NCBI RefSeq assembly: GCF_933775445.1 | Contig: NC_065872.1 | Coordinates: 1,736,001-1,800,000, forward strand | Reading direction: 5' to 3' | From: Argentina anserina | Lineage: Eukaryota; Streptophyta; Magnoliopsida; Rosales; Rosaceae | Length of the DNA stretch: 64,000 nucleotides | In this document: positions 36,665 through 49,572 of the stretch, in pieces | Position numbering within the stretch: position 1 is the first letter of the stretch | How the letters are laid out: the number at the start of each line of letters is the position of its first letter | The notes under the pieces: model-generated | Told to the model about the DNA's origin: nothing | Databases searched by the model: none | Seen by the model: the letters and a program-made list of their open reading frames with translations, nothing else | Translations under genes and position numbers: made by a program

Positions 36665-36672
36665 GTTGTAAT

Positions 36673-39318
36673 CCATGTTTACATATATATTCAGTGTATA
36701 TACTCATTCAATAAGGACATAATGATAAGCATATATTTCATAAATTATATATATCTGACGATGATTTATACAGTACGACATACATGTTGTATTAAGTTTT
36801 AAATTGATTTTGATTTTTTAATTCCAGTTATGAGGTTGTGTACTAGTGTGAATGTCTTGAAAGATTGTGTGTAACAAGGAGACAAGGGATAAATATGTTT
36901 TTAGACGATATATGAGGTAAGAGCACAAGCGATAAATACGTTTTTAGTCGATCAGTTAAGATCATAAATGTCAAGTATATCCAATTAAAGAAATTAAAAG
37001 CTTTTCCGCTTATGAAGCTGAATTAAATACGAGTGCAAGTGTTAAAAAATCAGAATAAGATAGAGATTTTTTTTTATTTTTGGGAAAGGAGTTAGAAGAT
37101 AATTATGATATATTGTTAACAATGACTTTCTCGAGAATGAGTTTTGTTGACAAGATGGTAATCAGAAACATACATATATCGATGATAATTGATAAAACTG
37201 TAAAACAACAATACAACGTACTATACAAGTAGTATTAATCAGAGCTATGAATCGACTAGAGTGTAAAGAGTCGTCAATCATTGTACCTTGATAAAATAAG
37301 CATGCATGATGCATCAAGTTTAATCGAGAAGCTTATATGGAATAGTAAGTGTGTGTCAGTCTGCGTTAGAAGTGAAAGCAAGAGCATCCAATTGAAGCTT
37401 TCAAGAAAGATCTGAACTCGTCCTTGAAGGCATATTCACTGTCTAACTTTAGTTAGATATGCAAAGAGGTGATACAATCATACCAATCAAACTTTAAAAA
37501 GCAGGCAAATACAGCATTGATCAGAAGCTAGGTTTACTCCCACCATAATTTTCACTCTGCAAAATCAAAATCCCAAACGGACAAAGTAGAATCTGCAATC
37601 ACTTAAACGAGGCATGGAGTTTTCGAAAATGACCAAAGTAATCCAACCAAGAAAGGCTGCAGCTAAATGGCCGGTGAGGTACCTTTGCTTGAAAACTTGT
37701 TTATTATTTGCATTTTTGTTTTCTTATTTTCCTACCTTTATTAGGATCTGAATGGTACCTAGCAGAATCACCAGAAGAAACTACAGAGATCAATCAATGG
37801 TTGTGTCCCAGACTCCCAGTATGTTATATCTTTGTGCTGTCACTTCATGAAAGATGGAAGTACGCGTATTTCACAATGTATGAACAAAATTTAACTTTCT
37901 ACTATCTACAAATTACCAGTATTTGGTAACTGTGTATTATACTTGAAGTTGAAAAGGAAACTCGGAATACAGGCAATGGAGGACAATGTAAAACATTCCG
38001 CGACTCCTCTCCGAATACCGTAAACTCTATATCTAAATTGGAATTGTTCACTAAATTTATATGTCAAAACGTACGATAGATAAACATATAATTATATGAA
38101 TAATCTTGTTAACAAAGATATACACAATTACAATAATTGAATTACATGTTTTTTTATCAATAATAGAATTACATGTGTTGGACATTCCATTCTCTAAATT
38201 CTATCTCAGTATATCACTGCAATAAATGATTGAACAAGATTCATTGATAAAATTTGGGGCAAGTGCAATGAATAATTGGAGCTAGGCAATCACTATTTTT
38301 TTCTTCCCTCCATCTCCGAGCTACAAGATAGAGAAGAGCCTTTAGAAGAAGGTGATGAAAAGATCTAGTTGGTAAAGACAAGCTACAAAGAGCAAAAGAT
38401 GGGATCTTGCACATATGATTAGATTACAAATCCCTCCCCCACCATATCTTATAATTTTTCTTTGTAATCATAAGTCACCGCTCCCTATATTCATCCTACA
38501 AACAAGGATGATGATATGCTGCTAATAATACACATGTCATTCCATATATGGGCATTACCCTCTTCAAGTTGAAGTTGGTTATCTATATATAACAATTAGA
38601 CATTCTGACCTCATGAGAAGCTTGATTGGAGTATCCATAAGTACTCATGCCAAATCCAAATTCGATTTGATTCAAAGAAAATTGGTGATCTTTAAGTTTT
38701 TCATCCAAGTAATTATGCCAAAGGGTAATCACAATATTTGTTTTGATAACGCGCACTTAGTCGTGGTTTAGATATGAAGATGGTCAATCAATCAAAGTGG
38801 ACTAGTTTTCGATCACCATCAGATTAAAGAGACATGCGTATGCGCGTGCTTTTTGCAAAATAGCACTTTTCGTGGTGAGTTTATTAGATCCCCTTTGAAT
38901 GACTTTGTTATAGAATTTTGTTCTCTTTAAATTGACTTGTTGGGAAAATAATGTAATTCAATCCTTTTCTTACTTTCCATCACCATCGTTTTGCTAAACA
39001 GACAAATGTATGTTAGTTTTGATCACTTTATATGAGTTGGATAGAGAATTTTCTGCTCTTGGAATTGGCTTTTGAGGAAAGTAATGTAATTCAATCTCCT
39101 TCAATTCTTGGTTTCTCTTGTAGTAATAATGAGGTTAAGAATAAGGAAATAAACAAAAAGATTACATATGCATACTCAATGAGGTTGGTTTAGCGAAAGC
39201 ATGACATGTTATAAATGGGACGAATGCTGTAATGATTTTTCCTTAATTTGTAAAAAACATCTCTCGAACACAGGCCATACATACTTAATTGCTCTGAACC
39301 CAGAGTAGCTCACTTGCC
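36673..39318. other. intergenic, no gene seen
   Basis: AT-rich. The small open frame at 37708-37929 has no recognisable product. No repeat ends or splice-linked coding were identified. Confidence 0.5.
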
Positions 39319-39330
39319 ACCCATGCACAC

Positions 39331-40535
39331 CTTTTTTTTTATAGAAAAACAACGATTTGTCATTAATATGAAATCTAAGAATACAACATAAATATGGGCT
39401 GTATTGGCTGAAAGTTAAGGATATATTGAATTAATTGTTGTCTCCATATAATTTTTCCTCTTTCTTTGATTAAATTGGTTAAATTAATTTTTTTTACTCC
39501 CATTTATTCACTATCTTTATTTGAATTAATTTTTTCCTAAACAATGATTTTTCCACTCATTTGTTACAGTTCTAGCATGCAAAGATTCATATTTTTATAT
39601 TTTCGTTAGTTTTTTTTAATATTCCTCTAGTGAGGTTGTGCTTCAATTCCAAATCTCTACGAAGAAAAATAATTTAAAAAAAAGTACTTCTAATTAGCCT
39701 AGACAAACTTCTAATCCTAGATCCGCCACTCTATCCATATTAGGGCATCATCAAATTAAAAAAACCATGCGAACTAAATTAAATTAAGTATAGTAATCTT
39801 AGTGTCGTAAACTATAAACTTGAAATCCAAAAAGAACTAAAGAACTATGAGATGAGGCTCACTTATTGTTTAGGGTAAAATCATCATAGGAACATACAGA
39901 CCTAGGCCCAAAGAGAGAAGTACATGCCCATAAGCCTTGTTACTATGGACATCTAAGCAGCAGCAACAAACCACCGACCTTTGTCGTTGGCATCTCTAGC
40001 GGTCAACCTAGCACCCACTGAAGAATCACCATCAGAACGAGCTCACCAAATCCGATAAGACCACCATAACGCTTGACCAAAAGCGAAAGTCGAAAAAGCT
40101 CCTACCCCCAAAAGCACCAAGGACACTGATATGGGTTGGAAACCTTCGTTGGGCGTGACATGCAAAAAGCCGCCACCCTTCGAAGTAAGGTGAGGATGCA
40201 GTACCTGATTCAAAAATCAAACTAAAACATTCCCAACTCTACAAACAAACTCGGACCATATTTTTAGAATCGATACCTTAACACCAATGTAGAGAGCCGT
40301 AGATCTCGTTGTTGCCTTATTGGTTGTCGTCGCCGCCGACTTACCCGAACAACCACGCCTCCCTAAAGAGGACAACACCACTATGAAATCTAGGTTTCAA
40401 TACGAGGACTCGAGGGGGCTCCGACAGAAACGGAGCACACCACTCACTATTCCAATTTATGAAAGACAATCTACTAGTTTTTAATTACGAGAATTTATGA
40501 AAGACAATCCACTAGTTTTTAATTACAAGTTTCAA
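39331..40535 (-). mobile_element. poly(A) retroposon, probably a 5'-truncated LINE relic
   Basis: A 12-base direct repeat ACCCATGCACAC flanks the region (39319-39330 and 40536-40547). Directly inside the left copy is a run of nine T, which is a poly(A) tail on the minus strand. Together these are the marks of target-primed reverse transcription with the element in minus orientation. The right half (39890-40440) is GC-richer than its surroundings and resembles the 3' non-coding end of plant LINEs in style. No intact frame remains. A 38-base tandem duplication lies at the 5' end (40454-40491 and 40492-40529), and a hAT-like terminal fragment lies near 39680-39735. Confidence 0.6.
39680..39735. 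mobile_element. terminal fragment of a hAT-like element
   Basis: The stretch TTAGCCTAGACAA...CTAGATCCGCCACTC closely parallels the right end of the hAT-type element at 51935-52961 (TTAGCCTAGACAA...CTGGATCCATCCCTG). No matching left end or target duplication was found, so this is a relic. Confidence 0.45.
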
Positions 40536-40547
40536 CCCATGCACACA

Positions 40548-43500
40548 TTCATTTATTAAACGGTCTAATAAACAATTTATAAAGTTTATTAAAAACTTTA
40601 TTGTGCTAGCGACCACAACGCATGTTCTCTTTTTAATTTATTTTCTCTTGCAAAATGCTCTTGGCAAATATGCCCTATAAGTTGTCAATAATGTTCGTGA
40701 CAATTCTAATTCGAAAAGATATATATTGCGTCACATGATCTATGAATAACGTGTTTTCGTCCACGCAATCAACGGTATGACGGTTTCAGATTGTTTCCAC
40801 GTGTCGCGCAATCATTGACTTCTCTCTAAACTTTGTCCTCATACGGAAGTCATTTCGTTACATCAACTCAAGCTTTTGGCAGATATTGCATCTCTTAACT
40901 TACCAAATCGCCATTCCCGATGACCTGGCTCCCACCGTTTTCCATATTTTCTTAAATATAAAAAAAGAAGTTTTAAAATTTCTAAAAAAATTAATTACCG
41001 AATGATTTGAAGTTTGTTATAATATTCCATATTTGTTTTATAGCAGTTTAGTTATCAACAGTTGTTGCAAATAGGTAAAGATGCATGCATAGTCCTGGAG
41101 AAACCAGTGTTTTGTTCCTCAATTAGACTTTGATGTGATCAATCTTATGGTTAATGTTGATAAATTATTCGAAAACGATGGACAAAGACACATCAATCTA
41201 CCACTCTACTCTACCCAAACAACAACATGCAATGTTCGTATTTCGTTTGTTTCGGTTCAAATCGGATAGTCACTGATTTGAAGTTTGTCTGATCAGAGTG
41301 TATGAAATAGGAATAACACACCTAGCTAGCTAGGGCTTAATACAGATAATGAAGGTTTTCCAATTTCCACCACGAAAAGAACGTAGTAATGGAAACCTAG
41401 CTCCCTAGATTCTTAGAGAAGCCAACAGGGGTAGTGTCGGAAAACCATATCGATCTCATGCACTGCATATAACAAAGCAAACTGGGCAGTGGCAGGTGAG
41501 GTTTGTCTTCGACTATGAGTATGGTCGATCGAAGATAACAACCTCTGGCAGTAAAGAATCACAGAGCAAGTAGAGGTCCGTACTTCTCTTTCTTATCGAA
41601 CCCTCGTGATTAAAGGGTCAGTTTTTTTTCCTCTTTATCGATCACTTACAAACCCTAGAGTACTGTTCGCTGCCATCTGTGATATTCATTTCACTACCTT
41701 TTAATTTCCTTCTACCTTCCCGAGACTTTGCTTTTCTCCTTCTCATCGCCAATGAGATAAACTAGCTAATATGTTTATAAGTTCATTGATATCCATGCAC
41801 AACAACAAGTAACAATTGGAAGCACAAAGTGCCACATTTCCATCAAGAAAATTGTCATATATATGTTTTGTCTCTATGAAACCATCTCTGTCCATGCATG
41901 TCTCTTCCCAACAACCATGTCTTCTAAGTTGCAAGATTCACAAACCCTTAATTGCCACCCTCGATTAGTTTACTGCTAAGTTAATCTCCGTTTTAGACAA
42001 GATAAATTCTATTTTTCTTACTCTGGATATTAAAAAGAGGGAGTGAGATCGAGGCACGTGGTATTGCATGGCACAAGGAAATGTTTAATTTCACCGAGAA
42101 CAGATTAGGAATGTGTTGGAGGAATGTTTACTGTCAATGATGTGATACCTCAACTCCTCAAGTAAAGTAACCTAGTATATTAGCTCACACTATTCCTTTC
42201 ATTTCATACATAATTGGATCACTGCTAGTTAATTCTTCTCGAGCATAATTGGGTATAAAATACTGTCTAAACTATTCTACATTGATTATAGATTCTTTGT
42301 TCTAATGATCAAACCATCCATTCAATTTGTGATGAAGGTTGAAGAACCCCACAAAGTCATAAAAGGGGAATCACAATGCATGGTTATAACTTATAAGTTT
42401 ATCCATGACCAGCTTTTGCAGGATTCTCACAAGAATGGAGAACATTGCTACTCATTACAACAGCAAGGAGAAGTCATTCCAAAGATATGGAAATATCATC
42501 ACGATGCTTTAGAATTTCTTAAAAGTAAATGCGGAATGAACACATCTACATGGTATATTTCAGTTAGATGCAAGGTCCGTCACATTACTCACATACCCGT
42601 ATTTATATCTAGAAATGTCGCAATCGCCTAGTTACATACTTTTAAAATAGTTTGGTCACCTAATTACGATTTAAATTAGATTTTGGTGATGAAGATGATG
42701 CAAGCTCAAATTGAATAATTAGTTGAGATAATCATACTTTTGGAATAATTAGTTATGAGTTAAGTACAAGTTAGAGTCCTTACTTGGCCTTTCGGAGAAT
42801 GGCCTTCTCATATTAGAAAAGGGTAACTTAATCTCGGAAGTTGTCTACGCAAAACAATATATAATGAGGACTAAAGTCATTGCGCTTTCTAAGTGTCGAA
42901 GTGACTTGAAATCGAAAGCAATGTTATGGCATATGTGGAAATAGAGACAGACCATCGGATCAAACTCAATTAATTAAGCAATATTGAGCCAAAGACAGAG
43001 GGGTGGTGGGGGCGGGGGGGGGGGGGGAAAGGATCATCAATGGTGGCTTTAAATTCAGGTTTGGCTATAATATAACAGAACAGTAGGAGGAGGAGGATGA
43101 AGGGAAGGAGGGAAGAGCTAGAGATAGATGCATATACATATAACCATAGACAGTGACAGTTGATTGGTACTCTCCCCTATTCATGCCAGTCCCGTTACGC
43201 GTAAGCACATGCTGGCATTGCAGAACGTACATGTCCTGGTCGATCTGTTCCAAGTTTACATGAAAATGAGGTACTGTATATACTGTGCAGTTACTTCTAC
43301 TACAGGCCACCCTTGGCCTTAGCCTGCCCTAATGCTACAATATTGAATGACATGACTTAATACTTCCTCCCTCCAAGTCCGATCATCAGATCACCATCAT
43401 CATTCACGCCCCACCATGGACAACATATACATTAGGATGAAGCTGATGGGGCCTAGATACCTTTGGCAGTACTTTAGCTTCTCTCTACTTGAATACTGAT

Positions 43501-44490
43501 CCTCCCCTCCCTCCCTTCATATATCGATCTGTTTGAATTTCATATCTACTCGACTACTCATATGATGGGCCAAGTGACGATGATTCACAATCCTCATTCA
43601 CTATTGCACTCAAATGTATTAGCTAACCAAAGACTAACATAGACAGGCAGGTAAATGCATATACACAGCACTCGAATACAGGCACAACACGAATTTGTCT
43701 TTGTGAAGAAGAGTGATGCAGAGCATTCCCCTTTATGGGATTTCAGTAATTTTTCTTCAGTGGTAATGCATGCAAACTGAAAACAATTAATGGATTACAA
43801 ATACTTATGGAACATGCCGATATTTCTCGAATTGAACCATTTAAGACGTCACGGACATAAAATATATTAACACCTCGGCAAGATGATGTGATCGATCCAA
43901 TATTTATGACAAGCTACGACATGGTTTTCGTCACTTTTTCAATGTGGAGTAACTAAGTGACTTAGATTTTCAAAAAATAAAAAAGGTGCAAATGGGCAAT
44001 GATAGAAAGTTCACAATATACCTAGCTAGCAAGTACGGTAAATATAAAACAGAAAAAGAAAGAGGGATGAAGCCATTTCACCAAGACAGAGAAGTAGTCA
44101 TTGCTAGGAAATCCCATTCACGGATAATAGCAATGGAAACAGACTTTTCTAAAAGATATGACTCATCAGAAGAAGAGAACTTTATGCAGTTTGCAGCAGC
44201 AGCTAGCAGTTCTTTCTTAGCTTTGGAATCGATATCACATTCCTTGTGGCCCTGCTTAGTTGTGCTACTAGTATAGTGCTGCTTCTGATAGCTAGCTCAC
44301 ATTGCCTAAAGCCAGACACATTGATATCACATCACATATTATATGAAGCCAATCTACCCGACCGCCTACCGACACCGAAAGCCACCTTCATTTCAAAATC
44401 GACGATTTACCAGCTCCAAAGGGCCACCCTTCTCTTTCTTTACTTAGTCGTTAGGAATATATGTTATCTACACTAACGCGAGGATCTTGT
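40548..44490. other. intergenic, no gene seen
   Basis: Mostly AT-rich DNA. Open frames at 42305-42631 (108 codons) and 43986-44276 (96 codons) begin with or near ATG but show no domain I recognise, and neither has flanking exons. A G-run is at 43011-43027 and a short imperfect hairpin at 41490-41550. Confidence 0.45.
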
Positions 44491-44499
44491 GGAAGTTGA

Positions 44500-44990
44500 T
44501 CATAGATAGGGAAATATAGCCCCCTGAAGTTTGGACATTGTCGAGGTCATGATAGACAAGAGAGACATGGTGGCAAAGCTAGGCTAAGACTAGCAGCTTT
44601 CAGAATTCACATGCATGCCCCCGCTCCACTGTTCTATAGGGAATCCCGGCTGGAATGATGTAGATGTCCCAGTATTACCCAGAGTGGAATCCCATAGAAG
44701 AGGGTCGGTTCTGTTTCGGTTAGTTGCTTAAAACAGACATGGAAAAGGACAAGTCCTTTTGCAATTGGGAAATCACACTAGGGTGAGACCGGGAAGCCAC
44801 TATTGTCGTTTCAATGAAGCACAAGCACGCGTACTATTCACTATGCTTGCTTGCGCCTTCAGCTCCTCCTGCGACCCAGCTAGTGGCTTTTCTTTGGGTC
44901 CTTCGATCCCTTTCTGCCTTTGTGCTTGGTGCTCCCCAAAACCAAGAGGACCGATCGGATCATCAATAGGTTCCGTGATAATTAAGGCAA
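44500..44990. other. possible organellar (mitochondrial) DNA insertion
   Basis: This ~490-base block is clearly richer in GC than its surroundings and reads in the style of plant mitochondrial intergenic DNA (for example GGGAATCCCGGCTGG near 44640 and CCAAAACCAAGAGGACCGAT near 44936). An 79-codon open frame inside has no recognised product. No organellar gene could be named, so the origin is a guess from composition. Confidence 0.25.
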
Positions 44991-46261
44991 TTTATTAACA
45001 AGGTATTGATACAAGTGTCAAGTCGAACCATTAGATTTTGCACTACTGTGTATGCGAGATCGTATGCTGAGAAGAGTATTCATATTTTTTATTTTCCGTA
45101 GAATAACAAACTACAATAAAATTTTATGCAAATTTTCAACGACGACGGCATTTTGACACTTCTTCACTGCCAATAATATATCCTCAAGAAAACCAAAGGA
45201 CATGTATGCATCTATTTGGCCATGTGGACTTCACATGTTATGGTTCTCATGATCATGGTACTAACACAGTTAACTTATGTTTTCTTGTTCCTGATTTACA
45301 AATAGTACAAAACACAAGACACACATCACTGGAACAGAACCAAACCCAAACACAATAGCCCCTTCCGAGTCCTAACTAACTTGTGACATGAAGACAGACC
45401 TGAAAGTACTAGCATACCAAATGCACTTGATAATGCAACAGCAAAACAGTACTAGAAAAACCAACATCAATCATCAACTAAGCTCAGACAATCCCGTCCC
45501 TATCCACAGTCGGGTCATTAAGCATTCAATGATTTCGATTAATGCAGATGCAGACTTCCCTCAGTACCGACACTCTAATCAGTTGTGAACTTGTGATATA
45601 ACTGCGAGTTTGGCGTAACATCAACTATTTCTACATTGGAGCAGATACAACCTTCGTTTATCATTCTTCACGTCAATTTCAACATTTATTTTCGGTTACC
45701 ATGTATCACTCTCAGAATCTTCAATCTTCGTAAAGCACGCTACATGTCGACATTGCAACTAGTTGCGACTTGTTAGCTTCCAAAATCCAGAGTGGGAGGT
45801 TATTAGTTGTTCCAACCCAATTATGTAGTTCAAGAAATAACATCAATTCCTCACAAAGCCCACATCGGCTGCACACAAGGCAACTACTGCACCACCCAAG
45901 TACTATGTCGCTGTTCATAATCAATCAAAGCACGGCCCAGTGCGTATTCAATAGCTGGTAAAGTCTACAGTCCACACTTGAAATGAAAACCAAACCGCAA
46001 ATCCTACCTACTAATGCGGCAAATGGTCACGCATCCCAGCAAACTTGGAACTACTCATTTGGGATGCATCAGATTGAAGGATAGAAACATAGACGGTAAT
46101 AGAATTTCATAAATGATTATGCTCCAAACCCACTGTAGTCAATACATAGAGAATTATGCTCAAACCAGATCCAAATTCTGCCTTAATGGCTGAAGTTTCC
46201 AAAGCCCAGCAAAGAAACAATGGAGATTGAAAAATAAATAGAAGTCTTTCCAACAAGGACC
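44991..46261. other. intergenic and Ran 3' UTR
   Basis: No gene seen. The right part is the 3' UTR of the leftward Ran gene. Short open frames (45388-45588, 45770-45961) have no recognisable content. Confidence 0.5.
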
Positions 46262-48114
46262 CTAGTCGAATGCATCATCATCATCATCGGGAAGAGGTTG
46301 AGCAGCTGCTGCCATAAGCTCCGCCTCATGCCTGGAAGAATATCAACAAAACCAGTGAGATGATAATCATGATATACTTCTATACCAAATCTGTACTTGG
46401 TTTCAAAATTTCTTAATGTAAGTAAAACAAAATAGCAAGATCACAACAAATAAGGTCTTACTGTTGTTGAGCAGCCATGTCAATCTGGACTTCTGGGGGA
46501 GCAAGAGCTGGAGACTCGACGAAATGAAGATTGGCATCACTGAAAGAGAAACACAATAATGATGTTAACTTGTTAAGCATGAGTGTCAACACTCAACACT
46601 TCTATACTATTATACAAAGTGAGACTACAGTAATTACCCTGCAAGCTTCCTAGCCAGGTAGAGGAAGGGTTTCTCAAAATTGTAGTTGCTCTTTGCAGAA
46701 ATTTCGTAGTACTGCAAGTTCTTCTTCCTATGGAAGGTAACCTGCTTAGCTTTAACCTGCCTGTTCTTCACATCAACCTTGTTTCCACATAGCACAATGG
46801 GTATGTTCTCACAAACGCTGATATTTTGGAAGACAAATGTCAGAGTTTATCAACAATGGGTTAAAGAAGACAATAAAAACAAGAACAGATTTCAATCCTC
46901 AGATTTATTGAGCTTACCGACAAAGATCACGGTGCCAAGTAGGAACATTCTTGTATGTCAACCTTGCAGTCACGTCAAACATAATGATGGCACATTGCCC
47001 ATGGATGCTGCAAAATAAAAAAGATTTAGATGACAAGAAAAAAATACAACCCTTGTTACAAATGGACAATAAAACAAAATCATGGCAAAACAGTGTTAAT
47101 GGACCTAAGTTCTGTCCAAAGTATATGAGAGAAAGCCAGGTGAACACAACCTCCCTAATAATTTACTTCTTTGTTTCTATATCGTTTCATTACATTCTCC
47201 TCGATTTTTTTTAACTCATCAATAATCATAGAAACAAAGTTGAAAGATCCAGCACAACAGCATACATATAAAATATATCATAGTCAAGTCAACTGCTTGC
47301 TCCTATGAAAAATACCAACAACCAAAATACGGCAGACTATATTATCACTTACTAGTAACCATCTCGAAGACCACCAAACTTCTCCTGCCCAGCAGTATCC
47401 CAGCAGTAAAACCGGATCTTTCCACAGTTTGTGAAGAAGTCTAGAGGATGAACCTCCACACCAATAGTTGCTGTTTTCACAAAAAACAAATAAACAACGC
47501 AAAACCAAACACCAAACACCAGCGACAAGTGCCACACAAAAAAGCCACAGATTCAAAATAACCAGGCACTCACGTTCATATTTCTTCTCAAACTCTCCGG
47601 TAAGATGTCTCTTCACAAAAGTAGTCTTTCCTGCACAATGCAATACCATTCAGCCGCAATTTATATAGATTAAAATCCATCGGCGGCTTCGATGACATAG
47701 AAGCATCAATAAACCCTAAACCAAATTCATCTCGGGGCAAAAAAACCCACTCATAATCATAATTAAACCTAGCAGCCTTGCACATCTTTTTTACTTTTGA
47801 ACATAAACCACAGTAATTGTGATTTAAATACTGGTACCGTAAATCAAATCGATCAATAACAATCAGAGAAATCAAAAGCAGTACCAAATCAGAAGATCAA
47901 GAAATATTACCAGTGCCACCGTCGCCGACGATGACGAGCTTGAAGCTCGGATAGTCCACAGTCTGTTGGTTCGGCAAAGCCTGACACAAACAAAATGGAA
48001 ATCATTAGAATCCAATCGATCAACACTAAACCCTAATTTTCAAAAAAAAAAAACACCGATCGGAGCTAAAACCTAAGGCCTTATCAGAGAGAGAGAGAGA
48101 GAGAGAGTTACCAT
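46262..48114 (-). CDS. RAN: GTP-binding nuclear protein Ran
   Basis: Small GTPase that drives nuclear import and export and spindle assembly through its GTP/GDP gradient across the nuclear envelope. Eight coding exons on the minus strand join in phase: 48114-48112, 47980-47911, 47630-47574, 47470-47353, 47007-46918, 46817-46638, 46539-46462 and 46331-46262. They give 221 residues, exactly the usual plant Ran length. G1 is GDGGTGKTT (20-28); switch I holds the PTIGVEV segment; G3 is [12 protein letters not shown]4 NKVD; G5 SAKSNYN; and the acidic Ran tail ends DDDDDAFD. No lipid-modification cysteines at the C terminus, as expected for Ran. Exon 1 contributes only the ATG: the donor follows immediately. 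A GA repeat lies in the 5' UTR intron next to it. No lesion seen. Confidence 0.96.
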
Positions 48115-49572
48115 TAGATTGGTGAAGGCGGCGAAACGAGAGAGGGCGGCGATAGGGTTTAGAGGCAGGTAGTGTGAGGCGGAGGGGAGTACATATAACT
48201 TATGAGGTTGAGGCTTGGGCGCTTTGATTTGACGCGACTATCTCGGCCGTGTGATTTGGCTAATTTTGTTCTTTCTAGAACCACCCATGGGTGGGTTGAG
48301 TGTAAAACGGGGTGTAGTGAGATATTTCACCTCTTATTTCAAACCGAGGCGTTTCTATTTTTTTTTAAAGGACGTTAAGCTATATTAACTGAGAATTAAA
48401 CATGGAGGCATAGGCGATGCATCAGCATCGGAAAAAAATATATAATGAAATGCACAAGCGCATCTACAAAAACAAAAGAGGATAACAAGAACAAGAACGT
48501 TTGAAGTTGATAGTAACCAGAGGACTTGATGTTGCACGACATCGCTGCACTGCTAAGTCAAAGTAGTGTAAGTTTTGTGATAGAAACTGTAACGGTAAGA
48601 GGGGGCACGCTCTATAAAATGTGAAAGAATAACGAGATGCGACCCGAGAGAAACGAAGGCGACCAAGGGTGTTAAATCCCCTCAAGGGATGTTACCGAAC
48701 AATCTTGAGAGGTCCCCTCGTGACGTTAGTAATCGAACTCTCAAGAACAAGAACCAAGTATGTAGGCCTCAAAAGCCCCTATTTTGGCTCTTCCTCCTAA
48801 TAAAACTTCATTGCAGGAAATTTCTAACTCACTGATACAATCAATCAGCAAAAGGAAATTCCAGGGCTTCACTCTTCCCAGTATGCTCTTCTTCCTTTTC
48901 CTTTGGTAGCAAGATATATCTAGGAAACAATTGTAATCAATTTCATGCATTTTACATAAGTCTGTGAATGTTTGCCTTTATTTTCCTAAAGTTTTCGACA
49001 TATTATTGTTGGTATATTTTTCGAGCCATTTATTCTGGTGCCTCATCAAGATTTCATGTGTTATTAAAGTAAATACAATGCTAATCTGATCCATATGATT
49101 TTGATTAATTTATATGAAGAATTGGAGATTATCTGAAATTTTACAGTTAACTTTAAGTTCTTATGGTAGTTAGGCATTAATAAAAATAATAATGGTAGTT
49201 AGGCATAATTTTTTTTCTGTTTAGATGTTATATCAGAGGGTCTCATAGAACCAAAGTATAGCAGAAATTGGTCCTGCAGTACTGCCTATATTTTTGAATA
49301 CTTAATTTTACAAGCCTTCTTCTGTAGAGTCTGCACCAAACAATAAGCAACACACATTCCATCATGCTATTTTTCCTGCCCCGCCAAGCAAAGCTCCTCT
49401 CTATTCTGCTTACTTCCCAAGGAGGAGTTACGCTGTTGGGTTCTAGATGACACCGTCTTTCCACCTCAAAATGACGTCACCCCCTCTTCATCTTTTTCTC
49501 AACTCCTCCACCTTAGTACCTTTCTCTCATATTATTCAGAACCAAGCCACACACACATAAAAGCCTAAAACA
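48115..49572. other. Ran promoter region and intergenic DNA
   Basis: The Ran leader and promoter should lie within about 48115-48400 on the minus strand. The rest holds short frames without recognisable content (48464-48685, 48741-48950 and 49243-49464 on the minus strand). Confidence 0.5.

Noticed and set aside
42305..42631. 108-codon plus-strand open frame starting with ATG
   Set aside because: No recognisable domain, no neighbouring exons; kept out of the gene list, though a lineage-specific gene cannot be excluded.
43986..44276. 96-codon plus-strand open frame
   Set aside because: No domain or conserved motif; composition like the surrounding noncoding DNA.
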